Assembly: GCF_030161555.1 (NCBI RefSeq) | Contig: NZ_BSUK01000001.1 | Location: 2,480,001-2,544,000, forward strand | Direction: 5' to 3' | Length of the DNA: 64,000 nt | Source: Luteimicrobium album | GTDB taxonomy: Bacteria > Actinomycetota > Actinomycetes > Actinomycetales > Cellulomonadaceae | In this document: positions 8,881 to 17,437 of the stretch, one piece after another | How positions within the stretch are numbered: position 1 is the first letter of the stretch | How the letters are laid out: each line of letters starts with the position of its first letter | Notes under the pieces: generated by a model | Databases searched by the model: none | Seen by the model: only the letters and a program-made list of their open reading frames with translations | What the model was told of the DNA's origin: nothing | Program-made: the position numbers and the translations under genes

Positions 8881-10114
8881 GCCGGGCCGGGGAAAGGCCG
8901 TCGTCGTCAGCGGGCTCGGCAAATCCTACCGAGTCGGCCGCAAGGGCTACCGGCCCAACACCGCCGTCGAGGCCGCCGTCGAGCGTATGAGGCATCCGCT
9001 GCGCCGGACGCGGTTCGAGGAGTTCCGCGCCCTCGACGACGTCTCCTTCGACGTCCCCTGGGGTGAGGCGGTCGGCATCGTCGGACGCAACGGCGCCGGC
9101 AAGTCGACGCTCCTCAAGCTCCTGACCCGGATCACGGCTCCCACGCACGGGCGGATCGAGCTCGCAGGCCGGATCGGCAGCCTGCTCGAGGTGGGGACAG
9201 GGTTCCACCCGGAGCTCACGGGCCGGGAGAACATCTTCCTGTCCGGTTCCCTGCTGGGGATGAACCGCGTGGAGATCCGGCGCCAGTTCGACAGCATCGT
9301 CGAGTTCTCCGGGGTCGAGAAGTTCCTCGACACGCCCGTCAAGCGCTACTCGTCCGGGATGTACGTCCGGTTGGCGTTCGCGGTGGCTGCCCACCTCGAG
9401 ACCGAGATCCTCGCGATCGACGAGGTTCTCGCGGTCGGGGACGCCGAGTTCCAGGCCAAGTCGCTCGCGAAGATGCGGGACGTCGCCAAGGACGGGCGCA
9501 CCGTCCTCTACGTCAGCCACCAGATGCAGACCGTCACGGCGCTCTGCACGTCCGCGCTCTACCTCGAGCGGGGCCGCCTCTCCTACTACGGCCCCGTCGA
9601 CGGCGCGCTCGAACGTTACCGGGCGAGCTTCTCCGCATTCGCGGCCGAGCAGACCGACGCGTCGCGGCGCGCGGGGACCGGCGAGCTTCGGGCGCGGTCC
9701 GTCCGGCTGGCGGAGGAGTCGTTCGAGCCCGCCGAGGACAAGATCCTCGAGATCGACATCGATGCGAACACGGCGATGATCGGCCAATACTTCGTGTCCG
9801 TCCACGTCAACGACGAGAACGGCGTCGTCGTCGTCCAGTGCGACTCCCGCAACGTCGGCGTGTGGCTCGATCCCGCCACGCCACAGTCCCTCACCCTCGC
9901 GATCCGGGACCTGTGGCTCAAACCCGGCCGCTACACGGTCGACGTCTTCGTCTGCAAGACCGGGGTTCTCGACTCGTGGGAGGGTGCGGCCGTGTTCGAG
10001 GTGCTCCCGGTCTCGCCGTACCCGGTCCTGGCTGGCGACGAGGCGCTGGCCTCCGGGCTCGTCCTGTCGGACTACTCCTACCAGGCTCGGCCCGCTGGCG
10101 GTGCCGCCGGGTGA
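8877..10114 (+). CDS. wzt: ABC transporter ATP-binding protein of the Wzt type (frameshift at 8889-8892)
   Basis: ATPase that powers export of a lipid-linked polysaccharide with the Wzm-type permease that follows. Seen: VVVSGLGKSYRVG, Walker A GRNGAGKSTLLKLL, signature region KRYSSGMYVRLAFAVA (the degenerate SSGM form typical of Wzt/TagH), Walker B EILAIDEVLAVGD and the switch histidine in YVSHQMQ. After about residue 240 comes a C-terminal beta domain (YFVSVHVNDENGVVVVQ, RYTVDVFV) like the Wzt glycan-binding domain, so the exported chain may be recognised by its end. The start ATG 8877 requires one G in the GGGG run at 8889-8892; without it the frame is only open from 8801. It ends in a GTGA overlap with the permease. 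Confidence 0.88.
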
Positions 10115-11009
10115 ACCGCGAGGATCTCGCGCTGAGCACCGGCGCCCGCCACGGAAGGTCGACCGCACGCGGGTCGGCCCGGGGAAGCGCACCGCGACGA
10201 CGGTCATCACGCCGCCGGGCCGGTTCGCGTTGCCCCGCTGGGCCGAGCTGTGGGAGGCGCGCGAGGTCGCGTACCGGTTCGCGCAGCGTGACATCCTCCT
10301 CCGCTACCGCCAGACGGTCGTCGGCGTCGCCTGGGTGGTCCTCCAGCCGCTCGCGTCGGCTGGCATCTTCTCGATCGTGTTCGGCCAAGTCGCGAACCTG
10401 AGCTCCGACGGCGTCCCGTACTTCGTCTTCTCGTACATGGGCATGCTGGCGTGGAACCTCTTCAACAACGTGCTCGGTCGCAGCGCCCCGTCGATGGTCG
10501 CCAACCAGTCACTCGTGTCGAAGGTCTTCTTCCCGCGCATGATTGTGCCCCTAGCGAGCGCCGCGTCCGTGCTGCTGGACTTCCTCGTCGCCCTCGTGCT
10601 GGGCGTGGTGCTCCTGATCCTCTACGGGATCAACCCAGGCTGGCCCGTCCTGCTGGTCCCGGTCTGGGTGGTGCTGGTCGTCCTGCTGTCGATGGGTCTC
10701 GGCCTCGCGGCAGCCGCGCTCCAGGTGAAGTACCGCGACGTGGGCTACGTCCTTCCGTGGCTGACGCAGGTCCTCCTGTACGCGTCCCCGGTCGCCTACG
10801 CGGTCTCGGAGGTGCCGGAGAACCTGCGCGGCCTGTTCAACGCGAACCCGCTGACCTGGATGCTCGGCCTCTTCCGGTGGTCGCTCCTCGGGTTGGACCG
10901 GCCGCCCCTGTGGCAGATCGGCGCGTTCGCCGGTGCGGCGGTCGTCGTCTTCTACCTGGGTGCGCTGTTCTTCCAGTCGTGGGAGCGCAACTTTGCCGAC
11001 GTGATCTAG
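10111..11009 (+). CDS. wzm: ABC-2 type polysaccharide export permease of the Wzm type (frameshift near 10144-10150)
   Basis: Membrane half of the glycan exporter. After a 35-residue cytoplasmic start, RWAELWEAREVAYRFAQRD and the LLRYRQTVVGVAWVVLQPL amphipathic motif typical of Wzm/TagG lead into about six membrane segments. VKYRDVGYVLPWLTQVLLYASPV is the conserved ABC-2 region, and the protein ends NANPLTWMLGLFRW ... SWERNFADVI. The GTG at 10111 overlaps the ATPase stop (GTGA). One C must be added in the CCC run near 10144-10147 to join this start to the long frame. The stop at 11007-11009 overlaps the convergent GT2 gene by a few bases. Confidence 0.87.
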
Positions 11010-12022
11010 CGGCGTCCCGCCCACGACGTCGCACGCCGCTCCAGCGCCCTCGGCGCGCGCCCGTAGCGCCTCGTGAGGTGCGCGACGACGCCCGACGCCA
11101 CGACGGCGGTGCGCCGGGCGGACTCGCGGATCCCGGTCCCGCGGAGCTGCGACGGCAGCGGACGCACGACCCGGCGCCACAGCATCGCCCAACCCCGTGG
11201 TCCGTGCCCCCGCCACGTCCGCGCGAACAGCAGCAGGTTGCGGGTGTAGTAGAACGTCCCGAGGTAAGAGTGCTGACCGACGAATGACGCGGACACCCGG
11301 TGCCGCACGACGGCCCGCGGGTCCACCTGCAGGGAGAACCCGGCCGCGCGGGCGCGCAGCGACCAGTCCGAGTCCTCGAAGTTGAGGAAGTAGCGCTCGT
11401 CGAAGCCCCCGACCCGTCGCCACGCCGAGGAGCTCGCCGCGATGCAGCACCCGGCCAGGAGGTCGACCGGGTAGCAGCCCCCGGCGGCGTCCGCCGTCTC
11501 GGCGCGGTAGCGGGCCTCGTCGTACGGGGCGTGCCGCGGGAGCCCGTCGTGGGGGTCCAGCACCCCGCCGGCGAACCAGTCGCGGGTCGGATCTGCGAGG
11601 TAGACGACCCTCGGGCTCACCGCGACGGCATCCCGCATCGCGGCCGCGACCAGCCGGTCCATCGCGCCGGGCTCGACCACGGTGTCGTTGTTGAGGATCG
11701 TGATCGCGTCGAAGCCCTCGGCGAGCCCGCGGGCGACTCCGACGTTCATCCCGCCCGCGAAGCCGAGGTTCGCGCCCGTCTCGTGCGTGCGAACCTGCGG
11801 GAACCGTTCCTCGACGGCGGCGACCGTCCCGTCGCCCGACCCGTTGTCGACCACGAGCACGGTGTGCGCCGGCGAGCCGTCGACGAGCGAGGCGACGCAG
11901 CGGAGCGTGTCCTCCCGTCCTTCGAACGACAGCACCACGACGAGGCTCCTCCCGGCGAGGGCGTCGGCGTCGCGCCCGGAGGACCCGTCGAGGCGCGCCA
12001 GCACGACCGGTCGGTCAGGCAT
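11006..12022 (-). CDS. Glycosyltransferase family 2 protein, WbbL-like rhamnosyltransferase type
   Basis: GT2 enzyme of about 338 residues with the features of rhamnosyltransferase-like proteins: LVVVLSFEGREDTLRCVASL at the start, VVDNGSGDGT, the ILNNDTVVEPGAM metal-binding region, and GGFDERYFLNFEDSDWSLRA, whose FEDSDW is typical of WbbL relatives. The C-terminal part holds a hydrophobic YTRNLLLFAR stretch and a basic tail. Start ATG 12022 overlaps the stop of the next minus-strand gene by 8 bp, so the two are co-transcribed. It probably adds a deoxyhexose to the chain; the sugar is inferred only from family resemblance. Confidence 0.85.
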   Translation of the reverse strand: MPDRPVVLARLDGSSGRDADALAGRSLVVVLSFEGREDTLRCVASLVDGSPAHTVLVVDNGSGDGTVAAVEERFPQVRTHETGANLGFAGGMNVGVARGLAEGFDAITILNNDTVVEPGAMDRLVAAAMRDAVAVSPRVVYLADPTRDWFAGGVLDPHDGLPRHAPYDEARYRAETADAAGGCYPVDLLAGCCIAASSSAWRRVGGFDERYFLNFEDSDWSLRARAAGFSLQVDPRAVVRHRVSASFVGQHSYLGTFYYTRNLLLFARTWRGHGPRGWAMLWRRVVRPLPSQLRGTGIRESARRTAVVASGVVAHLTRRYGRAPRALERRATSWAGRR

Positions 12023-12860
12023 CGCCACGCCGCCGCAGCAGGCGCGGCCACAGTCCGCGCGCGAACGGATGGAAGTCGCGCAGCGCCCACCAGGTGAGCG
12101 GAGCCGGCCACCACACCGCCCAGAAGTAGCGGCGCTGCTTCGTGTCGTTCGCGTGCCCCCACGAGTGCACCTTGCGCCGGATGTCTGCGCTCGGGCGGCC
12201 CCAGGAGTTGTGGACGACGGCCTGCTCCGCGCTGAGCGTGGCCTCACGCAGCTCACCGGGCTCCGCCGGCCGGCCCACCTGCAGCGACCTGTCGCCGCCG
12301 GCGACCACGAGCCGCAGGAAGGGCCCGTCGGCGCGCCTGGCATCGACGAGGCGGGCGCCCGCGCGCACGACGAGCGGCCCTGGGTACTCGTGGTGCGGGC
12401 TGCCGTCCGTGCAGGCGACCTCGAAGACGTGACGCCGTGTGCGCCGGAACACGACACGCATGGGAACCTCGACGCCCACGACGCCGAGCTCCTCCGCGCG
12501 GTCGATCGCGGTCCGCAGGACCGTCGGGTCTGGGAGGAGCTCGTCGTTGTCGACCTGAAGGACCCAGTCGACCGACGGGGAGAGAGCGTCGACGGCGGCC
12601 TGCCGCTGCGCGGTGTCGGCAGCGAGCGGATCGTCCGGACGGGTCCACCGGCCCTCGACGATCCGGAGGAGCCCTCTCGTGTCGACGGCCCGGACGATCT
12701 CCAGGCAGCGCTCGACCTCGATCGGCGCACCGGTCCAGCCGCGGCCGTCGGTCGGTACGGGGACAACCAGCTCGTCGACCAGTCCGTAGTAGGCAGGGAG
12801 GGTTCGGTCGAGCCACGTCGCGTCGCCCGGCAGCACGTATGCGCCGATGCGTCTCGTCAC
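12015..12860 (-). CDS. GT-A fold glycosyltransferase (GT2/GT92-like)
   Basis: Protein of about 281 residues from GTG 12860, chosen because a GGAGGACCT ribosome site sits just upstream; an upstream GTG at 12932 would add 24 poorly biased residues. Seen: RIGAYVLPGDATWLDRTLPAYYG, VDELVVPVPTDGRGW, the DXD-like VLQVDNDELLPDP, and a late VHNSWGRPSADIRRKVHSWGHAND segment resembling the ending of glycosyltransferases that act on cell-wall polymers. First gene of a two-gene minus-strand operon, divergent from the acyltransferase gene. Substrate unknown. Confidence 0.7.
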   Translation of the reverse strand: MTRRIGAYVLPGDATWLDRTLPAYYGLVDELVVPVPTDGRGWTGAPIEVERCLEIVRAVDTRGLLRIVEGRWTRPDDPLAADTAQRQAAVDALSPSVDWVLQVDNDELLPDPTVLRTAIDRAEELGVVGVEVPMRVVFRRTRRHVFEVACTDGSPHHEYPGPLVVRAGARLVDARRADGPFLRLVVAGGDRSLQVGRPAEPGELREATLSAEQAVVHNSWGRPSADIRRKVHSWGHANDTKQRRYFWAVWWPAPLTWWALRDFHPFARGLWPRLLRRRGDA

Positions 12861-12952
12861 AGGTCCTCCGTCGACGTCGACCGGCCGCGAGAGGGGTCGC
12901 GCGGCGGTATGGTCACGATCATCGCTTGTCACGCGCCCGAGGAGCAGTCTCC

Positions 12953-13542
12953 ATGACCCTTCGCGACGAGGTGAAATCCTCGCTCCGGCCCCGTTGCTCG
13001 CGGCTGCGCGGTGGCGCCGGGAGGTATGGGGCGATTTACGGCTGCGGCTCCTGACGGACCTGGGGCGCGTGCCTTCCCACTCCGTCAGGAACTGGTTCTA
13101 CCGGCGGGCGGGGATGGTGCTGCCGCCAACCTCGAGCATCCACTGGCGGGCAGAGTTCTACGCGCCCGAGCGCATCGTCGTCGGCGACCACTGCACGATC
13201 GGTGACAGCGTGTTCCTCGACGGTCGTTCCGGGCTCACGATCGGGGACTCGGTCAACCTCGGGAGCCACGTCACCATCTACACCCGGCAGCACGCGGTCG
13301 ACTCCCCGGACTTCGCCGAGGTCGGCGCGCCGGTCGTGGTCGGCGACCACGCCTGGATCGCGAGCCACGCCATCGTGCTGCCCGGGGTGACCGTCGGCGA
13401 GGGCGCCGTCGTCGCGGCGGGTGCGGTCGTCACGAAGGACGTCGCGCCGTTCGCCATGGTCGCCGGCAATCCGGCGCGATTCGTCCGGGAACGCAGCCAC
13501 GACCTGACGTACCGGCTGGGTTACGCGAAGCGCTTCGTCTGA
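12953..13542 (+). CDS. Hexapeptide-repeat acyltransferase (frameshift at 12989-12992)
   Basis: Maltose/galactoside O-acetyltransferase-like protein. From ATG 12953, behind GAGGAG, only twelve codons are in frame. One C added to the CCCC run at 12989-12992 joins them to LLAAARWRREVWGDLRLRLL and the main frame. The body has SVRNWFYRRAGM, then the left-handed helix turns IVVGDHCTIGDSVFLDGRSGLTIGDSVN, the acetyl-CoA loop with the likely catalytic histidine in YTRQHAVDSPDF, and the end VTKDVAPFAMVAGNPARFVRER. Probably O-acetylates the glycan or a precursor. Divergent from the GT2 pair and followed by the WbsX operon. Confidence 0.82.
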
Positions 13543-13590
13543 CCGGGGTGAAGTCTCCGTGCGGGTGCCGGAGACGGTGGGGGCAGACCG

Positions 13591-13596
13591 TATCTT
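13591..13596 (+). promoter_or_regulatory. -10 box TATCTT, leaderless wbsX promoter
   Basis: TATCTT ends 6 bp before GTG 13603, which has no ribosome site, implying a leaderless transcript. A GGGTGAA motif at 13547 lies 56 bp upstream of the start. Confidence 0.5.
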
Positions 13597-13602
13597 GGGC
13601 GC

Positions 13603-14694
13603 GTGAGCGACATCGACACGGGTACCGGCAGCAGACTGTCCCGCGCCGTCGCGTTCTACCTGCCGCAGTTCCACCCGATCCCGGAGAACGACGTGTGGTG
13701 GGGTGCGGGGTTCACCGAGTGGACCAACGTCGCCCGCGCTCGCCGACTCTTCCCAGGCCACCATCAGCCGGACGTCCCCGCCGACCTCGGGTTCTACGAC
13801 CTGCGCCTCCCCGAGGCGCGGCGGGCGCAGGCGGAGCTCGCCATGGAGTACGGCGTCGAGGCGTTCGCTTACTGGCACTACTGGTTCGGTGACGGTCGAC
13901 GGATCCTGGAGCGCCCGTTCCAGGAGGTGCTCACGTCGGGGGAGCCGGGCATCTCCTTCTGCCTGGCGTGGGCGAACCAGACGTGGAGCGGGATCTGGCA
14001 CGGGGACGCCGATCGCGTCCTCGTCGAACAGCGGTACCCCGGCGTGGACGACTACCGCGCCCACTTCGACGCGGTCCTCCCGGCGTTCCGAGACGAGCGC
14101 TACCTGCGGGTCGGCGGCCGGCCGGTCTTCTACGTGTTCCGGCCCGAGGAGTTGCCCGACGCCGCGGCGTTCGTCGACCTGTGGCAGGGCTGGGCGCGCG
14201 ACGCGGGGCTCGAGGCGCTGTACCTGATCGCCGAGATGAGCGACCTCCTGGGCCGTGGCGTGCGTTACGACCGGGTCGAGGAGGACGGCTTCGACGCCGG
14301 CGTGTACATGCGCATGCCGGCGGACACGTCACCCGTGGCCCTGTACCGGATGCGGGCCTACCGCAAGCTGCGTGGCGGCCCGGAGATCTACCCGTACACG
14401 ACCGACTGGACGTCGCAGAACCTGACCGGTCCCCATGTCCAGCCGTGCGTCTATCCAAACTGGGACAACACGCCCCGGTCGGGCCGGGGCGGCGTCGTGC
14501 TCCGCGGCGCGACGCCGGAAGCCTTTGGCGCGAACGTCCGACAGGCCGCCGAGAGCCTCGCCTCGCGGCCCGCGGACGAGCGGCTCCTGTGGGTCAAGTC
14601 GTGGAACGAGTGGGCCGAGGGCAACCACCTCGAGCCCGACCTCCGGTTCGGGCGCCGCTGGCTCGAGGCTCTCCGGGACGGTCTGCGTGGCTGA
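13603..14694 (+). CDS. WbsX-type glycosyltransferase
   Basis: Member of the WbsX glycosyltransferase family found in surface polysaccharide loci. The protein of 363 residues carries the full set of family landmarks: AVAFYLPQFHPIPENDVWWG followed by FTEWTNVARA, YGVEAFAYWHYWF, FCLAWANQTWSG, VYPNWDNTPRSGRG and the C-terminal VKSWNEWAEGNHLEPD. No signal peptide or membrane span, so it acts in the cytoplasm. It starts at a leaderless GTG and its stop lies 8 bp inside the following GT4 gene, so the two are coupled. Confidence 0.9.
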   Translation: MSDIDTGTGSRLSRAVAFYLPQFHPIPENDVWWGAGFTEWTNVARARRLFPGHHQPDVPADLGFYDLRLPEARRAQAELAMEYGVEAFAYWHYWFGDGRRILERPFQEVLTSGEPGISFCLAWANQTWSGIWHGDADRVLVEQRYPGVDDYRAHFDAVLPAFRDERYLRVGGRPVFYVFRPEELPDAAAFVDLWQGWARDAGLEALYLIAEMSDLLGRGVRYDRVEEDGFDAGVYMRMPADTSPVALYRMRAYRKLRGGPEIYPYTTDWTSQNLTGPHVQPCVYPNWDNTPRSGRGGVVLRGATPEAFGANVRQAAESLASRPADERLLWVKSWNEWAEGNHLEPDLRFGRRWLEALRDGLRG

Positions 14695-15730
14695 CCCGAC
14701 GACGCGTTCCCTGCGGATCGCGATGATCTCGTACTACCTCCCGAGCACCTCGAAGATGGGCATCGGCTACCAGGTCCATGCGCTCGCAACCGAGCTGACG
14801 CGCCGTGGCCACCACGTCGACGTCTTCAGCGATTGCCCACCCGTGGAGGGCGCCGTCTACCGGCACCGCCACATCGAGATGGCCGGCGTCGGGAGGACGT
14901 TCCGGTTCGCGCTCGCGCTCCGGCGCCTCGACTTCTCCGGGTACGACGTCATCCACGCGCACGGCGACGACTACTGGATGTGGCGTCGCCGGGTACCGCG
15001 GCACGTGCGCACGCTGCACGGGTCCTGCTTCGAGGAGGCCCGCACCATCAAGGGGCTCAAGGAGAAGGCGCGTATGGTGCTGCTCGGACTGTCCGAGGTG
15101 CTCGCGAGCCTCGTCGCCGACGGGACCGTCGTCGTCTCGCCTGCGACCCGGCGCTGGTACCCGTGGGTGCACGGCGTGATCCCGAACGGCGTCGACCTCA
15201 CCCGCTTCGCCCCCGACGACGGCGCGCGCGCCGACCACCCGGTCGTCCTGTTCGTGGGCACCTGGGCCGGGCGGAAGCGCGGGGCCGAGCTCGCGACGCA
15301 GTTCCGTGACGTCGTCCGGCCGACCCTGCCTGAAGCTGAGCTCTGGATGGTCACGCGCGACGCGCCCCCGAACCCGGGGGACGGGGTACGCGTGCTCGGG
15401 GAGCTGTCGGACGCCGAGCTCGCCGACGTGTACCGACGCGCCTGGGTGTTCTGTCTGCCGTCCGACTACGAGGGCTTCGGCATCCCGTACGTCGAGGCAA
15501 TGGCGAGCGGGGTACCGGTCGTCGCGACTCCGAACCCTGGCGCTCGATACGTGACCGACGAGGGGCGCGTGGGAGTGCTCGCCGAGCTCTCCGAGATCGG
15601 CCCGACCCTGCGCGGACTGCTCGGCGACCCCGGTGGGCTCGTAGAGCTCCGTCAGTCGGGACTCCAGCGCGCCGCAACGTTCGCCCTGACCACGGTCGTC
15701 GACGACTACGAGCGCCTCTACCAAGGCTGA
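14687..15730 (+). CDS. Glycosyltransferase family 4 protein
   Basis: GT-B retaining glycosyltransferase of about 347 residues. LRIAMISYYLPSTSKMGIGYQVHALATEL is the glycine-rich acceptor-domain start, GYDVIHAHGDDYWMW follows, then VIPNGVDLTRF, VVLFVGTWAGRKRG at the domain hinge, and the donor-site stretch VFCLPSDYEGFGIPYVEAMASGVPVVATPN containing the EX7E pair. GTG 14687 is chosen because it overlaps the upstream stop by 8 bp and the frame upstream has no better start. Co-operonic with the WbsX gene; the two probably act consecutively on one chain. Confidence 0.88.
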   Translation: MADPTTRSLRIAMISYYLPSTSKMGIGYQVHALATELTRRGHHVDVFSDCPPVEGAVYRHRHIEMAGVGRTFRFALALRRLDFSGYDVIHAHGDDYWMWRRRVPRHVRTLHGSCFEEARTIKGLKEKARMVLLGLSEVLASLVADGTVVVSPATRRWYPWVHGVIPNGVDLTRFAPDDGARADHPVVLFVGTWAGRKRGAELATQFRDVVRPTLPEAELWMVTRDAPPNPGDGVRVLGELSDAELADVYRRAWVFCLPSDYEGFGIPYVEAMASGVPVVATPNPGARYVTDEGRVGVLAELSEIGPTLRGLLGDPGGLVELRQSGLQRAATFALTTVVDDYERLYQG

Positions 15731-15820
15731 CGCAAGGCCGGCGGCATCGTCCGAACGAGTGTCGGGTGCGCGCACGGAGATTCACCCGGCCCATCGCGCG
15801 TCCTCGAGGCGGCAGGTCCG

Positions 15821-15826
15821 TACGCT
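15821..15826 (+). promoter_or_regulatory. -10 box TACGCT, leaderless promoter
   Basis: TACGCT ends 6 bp before GTG 15833, with no ribosome site. A GGGTGAA motif in reverse orientation lies at 15781-15787. Confidence 0.45.
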
Positions 15827-15832
15827 TCGCGC

Positions 15833-17355
15833 GTGGAGCCGTCGTCGAGCAGTGGCACACCCGTGCGGGCATGGCGCGACCTCTCGGTCGCAGCATGGTC
15901 GGTGCTCCTCGCATGTATTGCGGTCCTGGTCGGGCTGTGGGGTGCCGGTCGCCCTTCCGCATGGACCGACGAGGTGGCGACCCTGGTGGCCGTCAGAAGG
16001 TCGATGCCGGTCCTGGTCGCGCTCCTCGGTCACATGGATCTGGTCCACGGCTTCTGGTACGTCGTCGTCCAGGCCTGGACGGCCACGTTCGGCGACAGCG
16101 TGGTTGCGGTCCGCATCCTGAGCGCGGTCTTCACGGGCTGCGCGACAGCCGGCGTGGTGGTTCTGGGGGCGGTGCTGGCCGGACGACGGCTGGCTGTCGC
16201 TTCAGGTTTCGCGATGCTGGTGCTCCCGGTGTCGACGGGCGCGGCGATCGAAGCCCGGTCCGAGGCGTTCGTGACTGCGCTCGCGACCTGGACCGCCGTG
16301 GCATTCGTGCTCGCGGTCCGGGAACGTAAGGCGTCGTGGTGGATCCTCTACGCATGTGGGATCGCGGCGACGGCCCTCGCCTTCGTGCAGTCCCTGACGC
16401 TGGTCGTGGCGCACGCCCTGGTCCTGCTCGCCGTCCGTCCGAGTGGTCAGGTCTGGCGTCGGTTCACGCTGACCGTCGGGTGCGCTCTCGCGGCGCTCGC
16501 GCCGTTCGTCGTCCTCGCCGAGCGGCAAAAGGGGCAGATCGGCTGGGTCGAGGCTCCCACGGCGTGGGACGTCGCGCGCACCCTCAGCGTGCACGAGTGG
16601 TTCGGTGGACAGGCACCGTTCGCCGCACCGGCCTGGCTTGCGATGGCCGCCGTCGTGCTGCTGCCGTGGGGGTTTCCCCTGGCGTGGCGGAGCTCTCCCG
16701 TTCCCCCGCGGTTCTGGCGCTCGCATGGGCCATCGTGCCCAACGTCCTGGTGCTGGCGGTGAGCCTCGCAGTGTCGCCGATGTTCGTACCTCGCTATCTC
16801 GCCTACACCGCGCCGGCCGTCGCCCTTCTCCTCGGAGCTTTCCTCGCGTCGATCGGTCTGCGCTGGGCAGTCGCGACCGGCGCCGTGCTGACCGTGCTGG
16901 GGGCATGGGCGGTCGCACAGGCATGGTCGGTCGGCGCGAAGGACAACAGCGACTGGTCCGCGGCGGCCGAGGTCGTGTCGACGCACGGAGCGACCTGCGA
17001 TGCGGTGGTCTTCGTGCCCGACGACGGCTCAGCGCGGTCCCCGAGGCGAGCACGTGACGCCTACCCGTCCGACTTCGTCGGACTGGCCGACGTCGGGTTC
17101 GCGGTTCGGGGGAGCGAGCACGGCCAGCTGTTCGACGCGGGACGTCCTACGTCGCCGAGCGACGTCTCGCGCGGCGCGTGCACGGTCGGGCTCGTGTCCT
17201 TGCGAGAGACCACTCTCGATGCCGCGGTCACCGGCCTCGCCACCGAAGGATGGTCGTCGGTGGACGTCATCTGGAGCGGCCCGTCCACCGTCGTCCTCCG
17301 GCTCTCCGCGTCCGATTGGGCTCCGGTGCGTGCCTGTTCGTCCGCGTACTCTTGA
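15833..17355 (+). CDS. GT39/ArnT-like GT-C membrane glycosyltransferase (frameshift at 16676-16679)
   Basis: Polytopic membrane protein of about 507 residues. The first membrane segment is followed by WGAGRPSAWTDEVATL, an external loop with the DE pair expected of GT-C enzymes that use polyprenyl-phosphate sugars, and about ten further hydrophobic segments. The frame breaks in the CCCC run at 16676-16679 and resumes as GVAELSRSPAVLALAWAIVPN with more membrane segments, MFVPRYLAYTAPAV, and a C-terminal extracytoplasmic domain. One added base joins them. Last gene of the glycan locus; probably decorates the exported polymer or cell wall with a sugar from a lipid carrier. Confidence 0.8.
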
Positions 17356-17437
17356 CGAGCAGCCCGCTCCGGTCGACGGATCGGGCCGTTCGTGTTGCCC
17401 GCCCGTCGGCACCGCCCGCGCACGTCGAAGGAATCGC

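Noticed and set aside
8219-10294. A 691-codon minus-strand frame over wzt
   Set aside because: Antisense shadow of wzt and the GT4 gene; no recognisable domain.
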